Below are positions 1 through 8,624 of a stretch of 64,000 bases of DNA, piece by piece. How positions within the stretch are numbered: position 1 is the first letter of the stretch; every line of letters begins with the position of its first letter. Origin of the DNA: UBA4636 sp963650915 (GTDB lineage: Bacteria > Bacillota > Clostridia > Christensenellales > Borkfalkiaceae); NCBI GenBank assembly GCA_963650915.1, contig CAVJMJ010000004.1, positions 35,568 to 99,567 of the forward strand, given 5' to 3'. A program made the position numbers and the translations under genes. The notes beneath the pieces are model-generated. The model was not told the DNA's origin. It made no database searches and saw nothing but the letters and a program-made list of their open reading frames with translations.

Positions 1-737
1 AATCCGCCATTATGGAGTTTTTAGGGCTTAAAGGCAAAAAAGACGTATCGGGCGCGATAATATTAAATTCGACGGACGCTGTACTCGTAGAGGTAAAGGG
101 CAACCCCGTTGCGATTGCTTACGATAGTTTGGGTTTTATAACCGACGAGGTTAAAAAGTTAAGCGTCGACGGCGTCGAAGCAACTTCAAAAAACGTTAAA
201 AACGGGAGTTACAAACTTGCCCGTCCGTTAAACGTGGTATATCAAGAAGCAAACGTTGCGTCGGGACTTAATAAAGCCTTTTTTGACTTTATAAAAAGCA
301 CGACGGCGCAGGAAATTATTGCCGACGAAGGCTACGTGGTAAGCCACGATGACGCTACCGCATATTCGGTCGCAAGCGGGCTTACGGGCAATATTACGAT
401 AACGGGCAGTACTTCGCTTACTCCGTTAATGAAAAAACTTGCCGCAAAATTTGAAACTTTGCAGGGAGGAGTGACCGTAACGGTCGGCGGAACGGGCTCG
501 TCGCAAGGTTACAACGACGCTAAAAACGAAGTCGCCGATTTCGGTATGATATCCGAAGTTTTCGTGCAAACGAAGGCGGAAAACTGCACTTATTACGAAG
601 TATGCCTTGACGGTATAGCGATAATCGTAAACAAATCTAATCCCGTAAATAACATTTCGCTTGAAACCTTGAAAAATATTTACGACGTCGACGGAGGCGA
701 AAACGCCGTTAAAACTTGGAAACAGGTAATCGGTTAG
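1..737 (+). CDS. pstS: Phosphate ABC transporter substrate-binding protein PstS (5' end missing)
   Basis: Extracellular phosphate-binding component of the Pst importer. The reading frame is open from base 3, so the gene starts left of the window. The first part matches the C-terminal half of a PstS domain (NPVAIAYDSLG, YKLARPLNVVY, then FFDFI...EIIADEGYV). It is followed by ITITGSTSLTPLMKKL and a GGTGSSQGY phosphate-loop motif, which is how a PstS domain begins. That second domain stops at TWKQVIG after about 115 residues, roughly half the usual length. pstC follows after only 4 bases, so the stop is the real end. This is either a natural one-and-a-half-domain protein or an old truncation. 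Confidence 0.9.
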   Translation, partial: SAIMEFLGLKGKKDVSGAIILNSTDAVLVEVKGNPVAIAYDSLGFITDEVKKLSVDGVEATSKNVKNGSYKLARPLNVVYQEANVASGLNKAFFDFIKSTTAQEIIADEGYVVSHDDATAYSVASGLTGNITITGSTSLTPLMKKLAAKFETLQGGVTVTVGGTGSSQGYNDAKNEVADFGMISEVFVQTKAENCTYYEVCLDGIAIIVNKSNPVNNISLETLKNIYDVDGGENAVKTWKQVIG

Positions 738-741
738 TCGT

Positions 742-1650
742 ATGAGAGGGCTTTTGAAATTCATCACCGTGCGCGAAAAACTGATGAAGGGAATATTTTT
801 CCTTTCAGCGGTTTTTTCGGTTGTCGCGCTTATAACGATAACGGTGTTTTTGTTTATAAACGGCGTTCCGTTTATAGCAAAAACAGGGGTAAAGGATTTT
901 CTTTTCGGAACCTCTTGGTCGCCGCTGTCGGAAACGCCGGAGTACGGAATATTTCCGATGATCGTAACGAGCATATACGTAACGGCGTTTTCCGTCGTGT
1001 TGGGCGTTACGGTAGGGCTTTTTACGGCAATCGCCCTTTACAAGTTTATTCCTAAAAAACTCGTTGCGCCGATAAGGCAGGTAGTTAATTTACTTGCGGG
1101 GATTCCCTCTGTCATATACGGGCTTTTCGGCATGACCGTCATAGTTCCCTTTATTCGCGATTATATTTCGCCGAACGGAGTCGGTTACGGAATTTTATCG
1201 GCTTCCGTCGTTCTTGCAATAATGATACTTCCGACCATCGTAAGCGTTTCGCTCGACGCCCTTTTAAGTACGGATAACGCTTTTTTCGAAGGCGCGCTCG
1301 CACTCGGGGCGACGGAGGAACAGGCAACCTTTACGGTAATGATTCCCGCCGCAAAAAGCGGAATTTTTGCGGGGATAGTGCTTTCTATCGGCAGAGCGCT
1401 CGGGGAAACCATGGCTGTTATAATGGTAATAGGCGGAAGCCCCGAAATGCCCGAAAGCGTATTCCAAAGCGTAAGGACGATGACGGGAAACATCGCCATG
1501 GGTGCCATGGAATTGAGCGGAGACGCCCTTACCGCTCTTATCTCTACGGGCGTGGTATTGTTCGTTTTTACCCTTTTGATAAACATAAGTTTCTCTTTAT
1601 TAAAGAGGGACAGAACGGAAAAAACTTTAAAAAGGACGGCAAAAAAATGA
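742..1650 (+). CDS. pstC: Phosphate ABC transporter permease PstC
   Basis: Inner-membrane permease of the Pst importer, 302 residues, normal length. There are about six hydrophobic segments. The first half holds the LAGIPSVIYGLFG signature shared by PstC and PstA; the second half has the permease-ATPase coupling loop around EGALALGATEEQA. It lies 4 bases after pstS and overlaps pstA by 4 bases (ATGA). No clear ribosome site precedes the ATG at 742, so translation is probably coupled to pstS. The ATG at 784 is an alternative start but has no better ribosome site and would lose the N-terminal basic segment. Confidence 0.95.
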   Translation: MRGLLKFITVREKLMKGIFFLSAVFSVVALITITVFLFINGVPFIAKTGVKDFLFGTSWSPLSETPEYGIFPMIVTSIYVTAFSVVLGVTVGLFTAIALYKFIPKKLVAPIRQVVNLLAGIPSVIYGLFGMTVIVPFIRDYISPNGVGYGILSASVVLAIMILPTIVSVSLDALLSTDNAFFEGALALGATEEQATFTVMIPAAKSGIFAGIVLSIGRALGETMAVIMVIGGSPEMPESVFQSVRTMTGNIAMGAMELSGDALTALISTGVVLFVFTLLINISFSLLKRDRTEKTLKRTAKK

Positions 1651-2486
1651 ACAAAAGAAAGTTTTTAACCGATTTTTTTAAAGGAATGAAAATTATAAGC
1701 ATAATTTCTACTTTGCTTACCATTGCGGTACTTTTCGCACTCGTATTTTTTATTCTTCGAAGAGGGATCACGAAACTTAACGTCGAGTTTCTGTTCGGCG
1801 AAGAAGAGCCCTCTGTTTTACCCGCTTTTATAGGTACTGCCGAAATAGTCGGGATAGCCTCTTTGATAGCCGTACCGTTAGGAGTGGGAACTGCGATTTT
1901 CCTCGTTGAATATCTTAGGGGAAAGGGAAGGCTCGTAAAACTTATAAGAGTGACTACCGAAACCCTTGCGGGAATACCGTCGATAGTTTACGGGCTTTTC
2001 GGGTATCTCGTATTCGTGGTTACTTTAAAAGCGGGTTATACGATTTTAGGCGGTGGAATAACGATTGCCATAATGATACTTCCCGTCATAGTAAGACAAA
2101 CGGAAGAAAGCCTTCTTGCCGTTCCCGATAGTTTAAGAGAAGGCTCTTACGCCCTCGGAACGGGTAAGGTGAAAACGATTTTTAAAGTTGTTCTTCCGTC
2201 GGCTTCGGGCGGTATAGTGACCGCCGTTATTCTTGCCATAGGCAGAGTGATTTCTGAAAGTGCCGTACTTATTTTGACGATAGGCATGGTAGTAAACAAA
2301 ACGCCGTCGTCGATGCTTTCGCCGGGGACGAGCCTTGCCCTCGATATTTATTATTTTTCAAGCCACGGCTATCCGGACGCGGCGGCGGCAACCGCCGTGG
2401 TTTTACTGTTCGTGGTTATAGCCCTTAATCTTTTAGCGACGGCGATAGGCAAGATAATCAAAAGAAGTTTAGGAGAAACAAAATGA
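1647..2486 (+). CDS. pstA: Phosphate ABC transporter permease PstA
   Basis: Second permease of the Pst importer, 279 residues. It shows the PstA signature LAGIPSIVYGLFGYLVFV at about residues 109-126 and the coupling segment REGSYALGTGKVKTIF. It overlaps the pstC stop by ATGA and has an AAGGA ribosome site about 11 bases upstream. PstC and PstA form the transmembrane heterodimer that PstB energises. Confidence 0.95.
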   Translation: MNKRKFLTDFFKGMKIISIISTLLTIAVLFALVFFILRRGITKLNVEFLFGEEEPSVLPAFIGTAEIVGIASLIAVPLGVGTAIFLVEYLRGKGRLVKLIRVTTETLAGIPSIVYGLFGYLVFVVTLKAGYTILGGGITIAIMILPVIVRQTEESLLAVPDSLREGSYALGTGKVKTIFKVVLPSASGGIVTAVILAIGRVISESAVLILTIGMVVNKTPSSMLSPGTSLALDIYYFSSHGYPDAAAATAVVLLFVVIALNLLATAIGKIIKRSLGETK

Positions 2487-3274
2487 AGAATAACGAGTTA
2501 AACGATAAAGAAAAAACAAATTCAAAAGATATATCGGTAAAAGATTGCAATTTGTATTACGGCGATTTCCACGCTTTAAAAAATATAAACGTCGTAATGC
2601 CCGAAAAAAAGGTTACCGCCCTTATAGGACCTTCGGGGTGCGGAAAATCCACCTTTTTAAAATGTTTTAACAGAATGAACGACCTTGTGGAAAACTGTCG
2701 CGTTTCCGGCGAATTTAAAATAGGAGACGTCGATATATATGATAAATCGACAGACGTAAACCTGCTTAGAAAAAGCGTGGGGATGGTTTTTCAAAAGCCG
2801 AATCCTTTCCAAATGAGTATATACGACAACGTAGCCTTTGCCCCGAGAACTTTCGGAATCCGCAAAAAAGAGGAACTTGACGAAATCGTCGAATCTTCCC
2901 TAAAAAAAGCGAGTATTTTTAACGAGGTTAAAGACAGGTTAAAGAAGAACGCTTGCGGTTTAAGCGGAGGACAACAACAGCGTTTATGTATCGCAAGAGC
3001 CTTAGCGGCAAGCCCCGAAATTTTACTTATGGACGAGCCGACGAGTGCGCTCGATCCTATTTCGACGGGAAAAATCGAAGAACTTATAGACGAACTGAAA
3101 AAAGACATTACCATAATAATAGTAACCCACAACATGGGGCAGGCGACAAGGGTTGCCGAAAAAACGGCTTTCTTTTTATTGGGGGAACTCATCGAGTACG
3201 ACGATACCGAAAAACTTTTTGCCTCGCCGAAAGATATTCGCACCGAAAACTACATTACGGGAAGGTTTGGTTAG
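2483..3274 (+). CDS. pstB: Phosphate ABC transporter ATP-binding protein PstB
   Basis: ATPase subunit of the Pst importer, 263 residues. Walker A GPSGCGKST, Q-loop near FQKPNPF, the ABC signature LSGGQQQRLCIARAL, Walker B ILLMDEPTSALD and the switch histidine in VTHNMGQA are all visible and intact. NPFQMSIYDNVAF is typical of PstB. It overlaps the pstA stop by ATGA and has an AGGAG ribosome site at about 2471. phoU follows after 42 bases. Confidence 0.97.
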   Translation: MKNNELNDKEKTNSKDISVKDCNLYYGDFHALKNINVVMPEKKVTALIGPSGCGKSTFLKCFNRMNDLVENCRVSGEFKIGDVDIYDKSTDVNLLRKSVGMVFQKPNPFQMSIYDNVAFAPRTFGIRKKEELDEIVESSLKKASIFNEVKDRLKKNACGLSGGQQQRLCIARALAASPEILLMDEPTSALDPISTGKIEELIDELKKDITIIIVTHNMGQATRVAEKTAFFLLGELIEYDDTEKLFASPKDIRTENYITGRFG

Positions 3275-3316
3275 ATTGCTTTTCTACGCTTGAATTTTTA
3301 AGGGAGATGATATATA

Positions 3317-3964
3317 ATGAGTATCAGAAGCAAGTACGAGGAAGAACTTAGTTTCGTTTTCAATAAACTTATAGATATGTGCCACGCAACCGAGTTTGCC
3401 ATAGAACAATCTATAACCGCACTTAAAACGAGAAACAGAATTCTTGCCAAAGAAGTCGTCGACAACGATAAATTCGTGGATGAAAAAGAACGCGACATCG
3501 AAAGCGATTGTTTGAGAATTTTACTTATGGAGCATCCTTTCGCAAGTGATTTTCGCGACGTTTCGGCGGCGTTGAAGGTTATAACCGATCTTGAAAGAAT
3601 TGCCGATCAGGCGGCGGATATAGCCGAGATTTTTTTGCATTTTTCAGACGACGAGTTCGTCAAAGAACCCGAACATATCGATACGATGGCAAAACTTGCC
3701 GTAAAAATGGTGCGAGACGGCGTGCAAAGTTACATCAACAGAGATATAAAAACGGCTGCCGAATTAGATAAGCGCGACGATAAAATAGACGAACTTTTCG
3801 AAACGGTAAAAAAAGAACTCGTTCTATCGATAACCAAAGATCCGTCTTCCGCAGACAGTGCGATTTTGTTTATGATGATTGCAAAATACCTTGAAAGAAT
3901 AGGCGATCACGCCGTGAATATCGGCGAATGGGCTGAATACGCGGTAACGGGAAGACGTTTTTAG
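3317..3964 (+). CDS. phoU: Phosphate transport regulator PhoU
   Basis: Cytoplasmic regulator that links Pst transporter state to the PhoR kinase. The 215 residues form two PhoU helical-bundle repeats, each with the metal-binding pattern (E/D)xxxD: ITDLERIADQAADIAE in the first half and AKYLERIGDHAVNIGEW in the second. Ribosome site AGGGAGA lies 9 bases before the ATG. Its place between pstB and the two-component genes fits its role in signalling. Confidence 0.95.
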   Translation: MSIRSKYEEELSFVFNKLIDMCHATEFAIEQSITALKTRNRILAKEVVDNDKFVDEKERDIESDCLRILLMEHPFASDFRDVSAALKVITDLERIADQAADIAEIFLHFSDDEFVKEPEHIDTMAKLAVKMVRDGVQSYINRDIKTAAELDKRDDKIDELFETVKKELVLSITKDPSSADSAILFMMIAKYLERIGDHAVNIGEWAEYAVTGRRF

Positions 3965-3973
3965 GAGAATTTT

Positions 3974-4648
3974 ATGCTTAACGACAATAGACCGATCGTT
4001 TTTTGCGTCGACGACGAAGAATCGATAAGAGACGTTTACGAGTATTCGCTCGAAAGGGATTTTTCCGTACAATGTTTTCCCGACGCAAAGGCTTTTTTCG
4101 ATACACTCGAAAATAAAAAGCCCGATATCGTCATCCTCGATGTAATGTTGGAGGGTAAAAGCGGTTACGAAATTTTATCTTTTTTAAAGAAAAAAAACGA
4201 CTACAAAAACATACCCGTAATCATGGTTTCGGCAAAGGGGTTGGAGATCGATAAAGTAAAAGGGCTTAATTCGGGTGCCGACGATTATATTTCAAAACCG
4301 TTCGGCGTTTTGGAACTTATCGCAAGGATAAAGGCAAATTTAAGAAAGGTCTCCCCGAAATCGGAAATTATCTGTTTTAAAGACCTGAAAATAGATGAAC
4401 CTAAACATACGGCGTCGGTTAAGGGAGAGGCTCTCGAACTTACGGTAAAAGAATACGACCTTTTAAAACTGCTCGTTAAAAAAGCCGACACTGTCGTTTT
4501 AAGAGACGCACTTTTAGACGAAGTCTGGGGAGAAAACTACGGCGAAACGAGAACGCTCGATATTCATATCGCAAAACTCAGAAAAGCGTTAAACTTTTCC
4601 GACGCAGAAATCGAAACGGTGCGCGGTGTCGGGTATATTTTAAAATAA
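3974..4648 (+). CDS. phoB: Phosphate-response DNA-binding response regulator (PhoB/PhoP type)
   Basis: OmpR-family response regulator of 224 residues. The receiver domain has the acidic pair DDEE at 14-17, the phospho-acceptor D56 in VILDVMLEG, and the SKPFG lysine near residue 106. The C-terminal winged helix contains ELTVKEYDLLKLL and RTLDIHIAKLRKAL. Ribosome site AGGAG. The gene overlaps the downstream kinase gene by one base (TAATG), so the two are translationally coupled. The neighbouring pst genes make phosphate the likely signal; PhoP-type naming would be equally valid. Confidence 0.9.
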   Translation: MLNDNRPIVFCVDDEESIRDVYEYSLERDFSVQCFPDAKAFFDTLENKKPDIVILDVMLEGKSGYEILSFLKKKNDYKNIPVIMVSAKGLEIDKVKGLNSGADDYISKPFGVLELIARIKANLRKVSPKSEIICFKDLKIDEPKHTASVKGEALELTVKEYDLLKLLVKKADTVVLRDALLDEVWGENYGETRTLDIHIAKLRKALNFSDAEIETVRGVGYILK

Positions 4649-6327
4649 TGAAAAGAAAGATAGTTTTATCAAACGTAATAATCGTTGCGTCTGCGCTTAT
4701 ACTTTTGTTTGCAAGCGGGATAGTAATTACGAAGCAGACTTATAAGGAGCAGGCGGAAGACAAAATAAAGGAAATCGCTTCCGTTTACGCGCAAAACTTT
4801 ACGTCGGCGGATTTGGCGGTAAAAAACCCTCCGGATAATATTCGGGTAACGGTTATCGCAAAAGACGGAGCCGTTATAGCCGACAGTTTGGCGGAAAACG
4901 TTTCGAACATGGAAAACCACCTCGAAAGAAGCGAAATCATTGCCGCCGAAAAGGGCGAAATCATCGCCGTAACACGCCACTCGGCTACCCTTAACAGAGA
5001 TTTTTCTTATTCTGCGGTAAAAATAAGTTACGGAGACGATTATCTTTTCGTGCGTGTATCTACGCCCGTCGAAAGCGTAAACGTTTATGCTAAAAAGACA
5101 ATATTTTCAACCGTCGTCGTTATGATCGGTGCAATAATCATAGCGTTTATAATAAGCGTTTTACTTTCTAAAAACTTGCTAAAACCCATGCGTGACGTCA
5201 AAAACGGACTGGAAGCCATAAATAAAGGCACCTATAAGCCTGTTTCTCCCACGACGAAGGATAACGACGTCAACGAAATGATTTCGGAAATAAACGATAT
5301 TTCGGAAAAACTTTCCCAAACGCTTATCGCCGTAAACGAGGACAATAAACGGCTCGATTACATTTTAAACAACGTATCGGACGGCATAATCGTTTTAAAA
5401 TCCGACGGAAACATAGAAGTCTTAAACGATAAAGCCCGTAAAATTTTCGGGGTCAAAAACCCCGTTTCGTCCTCATTTTGCGTTCTCACCGAGGACAAAA
5501 CCTTTCTTTCGTCGATAACGTCTGCGATACACGACGGGGTGAACTCCGTTTTCGAATATTCTGCTTTGACGGGTGAAATTTTCTTTACTTCGGTAAGAAG
5601 GCTCGAAAGCGGTTTGATTATAATTTTGCTTTCCGACATAACCCCCGTAAAGGAGGGTGAGAATATGAGAAGCGAGTTTTTCGCGAATGCTTCCCACGAA
5701 TTAAAAACTCCACTTACCGCCATAAAAGGATTTAACGATTTGATAGGTCTGAAAACCGCCTCGCAGGAGATATCATCCCTATCAAACAAGATAGACAAAC
5801 AGGTAGTAAGAGTGGTTTCGCTTATCGACGATATGTTGAATCTTTCCAAACTCGAAAACACGAAGTTGCCTCAGAAAGAAAAAGTCGATCTTAACGCTTT
5901 ATGCCTCGACGTAAAGGAAAGTTTGACGTCTTTGATTTCCTTAAAAGACGTTTCGGTGGAAATAACGGGGGAGGGCGTAGTATTTATGGAAAAGGATCAC
6001 GCCTTTGAACTCGTTAAAAATCTTATGGAAAACGCCGTAAGATACAATAACGACGGCGGACATGTATTCGTTACTCTCTCTAAGGGAGCAAACGAAGTCG
6101 TTTTAAAGGTAAAAGACGACGGAATCGGTATAGGCGAAGAAGACCAAGCACGCATATTCGAAAGATTTTACAGAGTCGATAAATCTCGCTCGCGGGAAAC
6201 GGGCGGAACGGGGCTCGGGCTTTCCATAGTAAAACACGTTGCCGAACTGTATAACGCAAAACTTACCCTTTTATCTACCCTCGGCGTCGGGACGGAAATC
6301 GTGGTTGCCGTGCCGACGGAAAATTAA
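4648..6327 (+). CDS. phoR: Phosphate sensor histidine kinase PhoR
   Basis: Membrane sensor kinase of 559 residues. Transmembrane segments lie at about 5-28 and 152-175 and enclose a short extracellular region. HAMP follows (about 175-225), then a PAS-like domain (about 230-335), a HisKA domain with phospho-accepting H350 in SHELKTPLTAIKG, and a HATPase domain with N-box NLMENAVRYN, G1 DDGIGIG and G2 GGTGLGLS. All catalytic motifs are intact. This is the usual PhoR architecture of Firmicutes. A strong terminator follows at 6453. One motif variant (CTATAAGCCTGTT) lies within the gene at 5232. Confidence 0.92.
   Translation: MKRKIVLSNVIIVASALILLFASGIVITKQTYKEQAEDKIKEIASVYAQNFTSADLAVKNPPDNIRVTVIAKDGAVIADSLAENVSNMENHLERSEIIAAEKGEIIAVTRHSATLNRDFSYSAVKISYGDDYLFVRVSTPVESVNVYAKKTIFSTVVVMIGAIIIAFIISVLLSKNLLKPMRDVKNGLEAINKGTYKPVSPTTKDNDVNEMISEINDISEKLSQTLIAVNEDNKRLDYILNNVSDGIIVLKSDGNIEVLNDKARKIFGVKNPVSSSFCVLTEDKTFLSSITSAIHDGVNSVFEYSALTGEIFFTSVRRLESGLIIILLSDITPVKEGENMRSEFFANASHELKTPLTAIKGFNDLIGLKTASQEISSLSNKIDKQVVRVVSLIDDMLNLSKLENTKLPQKEKVDLNALCLDVKESLTSLISLKDVSVEITGEGVVFMEKDHAFELVKNLMENAVRYNNDGGHVFVTLSKGANEVVLKVKDDGIGIGEEDQARIFERFYRVDKSRSRETGGTGLGLSIVKHVAELYNAKLTLLSTLGVGTEIVVAVPTEN
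5232..5244 (+). repeat. Dispersed motif, variant copy inside phoR
   Basis: CTATAAGCCTGTT, one base different from the dispersed core. It is read in the frame encoding TYKPV. It may be coincidental, because YKPV is an ordinary peptide. Confidence 0.4.
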
Positions 6328-6452
6328 AAGAATTGCGAAAAATGCACTCTTGTAGGCGTTTTAGCCAAATAATCGGCAGAAAACGTAGGCTAAACGACTT
6401 TTTCGGAGGATGTCTTTCTATAATTTAAAAATTTTATTTTTATAAAAAGTGT

Positions 6453-6486
6453 AAAATAGTCGGATAATTTCCGACTATTTTTCTTT
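6453..6486 (+). terminator. Intrinsic terminator of the pst-pho operon
   Basis: A perfect 12-bp stem (AAAATAGTCGGA, loop TAATT, TCCGACTATTTT) runs into a T-rich tail, 125 bases after the phoR stop. Confidence 0.92.
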
Positions 6487-6492
6487 ACCTTC

Positions 6493-6520
6493 TTGACAAT
6501 AATTTTTTAAGTGTTATAAT
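6493..6520 (+). promoter_or_regulatory. Strong sigma-A promoter with palindromic operator
   Basis: TTGACA at 6493-6498 and TATAAT at 6515-6520 are 16 bases apart. Directly downstream, at about 6523-6538, is the inverted repeat TATGAA-CGCA-TTCATA, placed where a repressor would block transcription. A second arm pair (CGAACA...TGTTCG) lies at about 6550-6578. This is the expected kind of operator for the TetR regulator encoded 500 bases downstream. Confidence 0.8.
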
Positions 6521-6620
6521 ATTATATGAACGCATTCATAAAAACATAAACGAACATTCAAACGAATAAAAGTGTTCGATATAGCGGTGATGGCGTTAAA
6601 ACGCAAAAAAACATACAAGT

Positions 6621-7036
6621 ACTAAAACCAAAAAAGTGCGTCTATAAGCCCGTTATCGCATGTTTTTTGTTAAAAACGGTTAAAGCGTGCTACAATAATA
6701 GAATTTGAAGTGCGCCGAAAAATAAAAAAATATTTAGCAAAACAGTCAAGGACGGGTAAAGTCAAAGTAAAAGCAAAAGCAAAAGCAAATATAAACACTA
6801 AAACCAAAAAAGTGCGTCTATAAGCCCGTTATCGCATGTTTTTTGTTAAAAACGGTTAAAGCGTGCTACAATAATAGAATTTGAAGTGCGCCGAAAAATA
6901 AAAAAATATTTAGCAAAACAGTCAAGGACGGGTAAAGTCAAAGTAAAAGCAAAAGCAAAAGCAAATATAAACACTAAAACCAAAAAAGTGCGTCTATAAG
7001 CCCGTTATCGCATGTTTTTTGTTAAAAACGGTTAAA
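6621..7036 (+). repeat. Perfect 176-bp tandem repeat, 2.4 copies
   Basis: Copies at 6621-6796 and 6797-6972 look identical base for base. A third at 6973-7036 is cut after 64 bases, three bases before the TetR start codon. Each copy carries one dispersed motif (cores at 6642, 6818, 6994). The two full copies each carry a promoter-like TTGTTA (6667) with extended -10 TGCTACAAT (6688-6696). The identity means the duplication is recent. The array separates the promoter at 6493 from the TetR gene. Confidence 0.95.
6688..6696 (+). promoter_or_regulatory. Extended -10 element inside the tandem repeat
   Basis: TGCTACAAT with TTGTTA 18 bases before TACAAT; repeated 176 bases later at 6864. The same GTGCTACAAT sequence serves as the likely -10 of the M18 peptidase gene at 61257, which supports promoter function. 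Confidence 0.5.
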
Positions 7037-7038
7037 CT

Positions 7039-7563
7039 ATGCCCAAGATAATAGAAAATTTATATGACAAAATAATAGAAGAAGCAAAAAGGCAGGTCGA
7101 AAAAAACGGTTATAAAAGGACTACTATTCGGTCGGTTGCAAAAGGTTGCAATATAGCGGTAGGGACGGTCTATAATTATTTCAGTTCAAAAGAAACCCTC
7201 GTTGCTTCGTTTATGCTTTCCGACTGGCAAAACCTTGCCGAAAATGTAAAGAAGGCGGATAAAAGTTCTCCCGAAGGTTTTTTAAGGTACGTTTACGATT
7301 GCATTTTCGAGTTTGAAAAAAGTCACGCTTTTTTGTTTTCCGATCCCGACGCAGAAAAAGTATTTACCCTTACTTTTTCACAAAAGCACAAACTTTTAAG
7401 AAACCAACTTGCAGAACTTATACTTCCCGTCTTTAAAGGGAAAGATGAATTTCTTTCTCGCGCGGTTTCAGAAATTTTACTCTCTTTCAGTGCGGAAGGC
7501 GAAAAATTCGACATCGTATACACCGCAATATCTCCGCTTATAGACGCAAGCGGAAAAGATTGA
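7039..7563 (+). CDS. TetR/AcrR-family transcriptional regulator
   Basis: 174 residues. The N-terminal 60 residues form the TetR helix-turn-helix (RTTIRSVAKGCNIAVGTVYNYFSSKETL); the rest is the variable ligand-binding domain, whose ligand cannot be told from sequence. It probably represses the five-gene operon downstream, and the palindrome at 6523-6538 is the obvious operator candidate. The frame upstream is closed by TAA at 7033, so the ATG at 7039 is the first possible start, yet there is no Shine-Dalgarno sequence: the bases before it belong to the truncated third repeat copy. The native 5' end was probably remodelled by the duplication. Confidence 0.9.
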   Translation: MPKIIENLYDKIIEEAKRQVEKNGYKRTTIRSVAKGCNIAVGTVYNYFSSKETLVASFMLSDWQNLAENVKKADKSSPEGFLRYVYDCIFEFEKSHAFLFSDPDAEKVFTLTFSQKHKLLRNQLAELILPVFKGKDEFLSRAVSEILLSFSAEGEKFDIVYTAISPLIDASGKD

Positions 7564-7687
7564 TTTTGAGATAAAGACAGATTTTGCGCTTACGAAAAAC
7601 GTCGAAAAGAGAGGCTGAAAAAACCTCGAAAAAGCGTATACGAAAAAAATAATCAAGTAAAAAACAATAAAAAGGAGCTATACATTT

Positions 7688-8614
7688 ATGAGCAGCTTTG
7701 AAAATTTAAGGATAGTAGACAACTTTTATCAGACGTCGCTGTATTTTCCCATGCCGACCGTAATCATCTCCACTCTTTGCGAAGACGGTTCGACTACTTT
7801 AGGTCCGTATTCCTTAGTACAACCTTACTACGTTGCGGGCAAAGATTTTTACGCAATGTTGCTTTCTTGCCGTAACTCGTCGAACACGGCTCAAAACATT
7901 TTGCGCAACGGAAAATGCACTTTGAACTTTATCGACGACAACCCCAAATCCTTTAAAGAAGCGGTAAAACTTTCTTGGCCGGGCGATAAACCGAGTGAAA
8001 AAATGCCTAAATGCAATTTTAAACTCGAAAAGAGCATCATTGAAGAAGAAACGGGCGAAAAACGCCCGATGGTTCTTACCGACGCCATTCAAGCCATCGA
8101 ATGTACTTGGGTGAGAACGCTTGACGGAGCCGAAAACGACAAAGCGGGCGAACTTAACGGTTACGAAGGACCTTATCACGATTTTAACGGCATCACGAGC
8201 AAATTCGGTGCTCATTTCATTTTGAAAGTCGATAAAATTTTAATGAAGAAAAAATATGCCGACGCCATAATCAACGGCGTTAGGGCAAAAGATTTTCCTC
8301 CTCTTCCCGTCGATTACGGCTATCGCGATTCCAAGAACTTCTGGTATCACAGAAAAACCAAGATGAGAGCAGAACTTTTGCAAGTTCGTAAGGCGACTTT
8401 GGAATCGGTGCGTTATGCAGCCGACAGAGCGGACGACGTCGTTAAGTTTACCGACGAAGCCTTGAAGACTATTTTGGGCGTTCCGAGAGTTTTCCTTCCC
8501 GTGGTTTTGAAAGGTTGTGTAAAGTGGGCTAAAGAACATAACGTAACCCTCGTTACCGAAGAGCATATGAAGATTATCAACGACAAACGTTCAAAAGAAA
8601 AGAATAAGTCTTAA
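7688..8614 (+). CDS. Flavin-reductase-like FMN protein with C-terminal PCP_red-like domain
   Basis: 308 residues, cytoplasmic, with a strong AAGGAG ribosome site at 7672. Residues 1-200 look like a flavin reductase / FMN-binding split barrel (YFPMPTVIISTL, TTLGPYSLVQPYYV, LLSCRNSSNTAQNI, CTLNFIDD). Residues 253-297 (KFTDEALKTILGVPRVF, then VLKGCVKWAKEHNV and LVTEEH) follow the pattern of the PCP_red domain found at the C-terminus of the light-independent protochlorophyllide reductase B subunit: E.A...L..VP.F....V..G.E.AAx..G...T.E. The fold of the first part is fairly sure; the second is a pattern match by eye. First enzyme gene of the TetR operon. Confidence 0.75.
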   Translation: MSSFENLRIVDNFYQTSLYFPMPTVIISTLCEDGSTTLGPYSLVQPYYVAGKDFYAMLLSCRNSSNTAQNILRNGKCTLNFIDDNPKSFKEAVKLSWPGDKPSEKMPKCNFKLEKSIIEEETGEKRPMVLTDAIQAIECTWVRTLDGAENDKAGELNGYEGPYHDFNGITSKFGAHFILKVDKILMKKKYADAIINGVRAKDFPPLPVDYGYRDSKNFWYHRKTKMRAELLQVRKATLESVRYAADRADDVVKFTDEALKTILGVPRVFLPVVLKGCVKWAKEHNVTLVTEEHMKIINDKRSKEKNKS

Positions 8615-8624
8615 GAGGTAATTT

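Noticed and set aside
426..974. Long minus-strand frame opposite pstS-pstC
   Set aside because: Overlaps two certain genes; composition is that of an antisense shadow.
6621..7036. Possible CRISPR array
   Set aside because: The 176-base units are identical over their whole length, so there are no unique spacers, and no cas genes are present.
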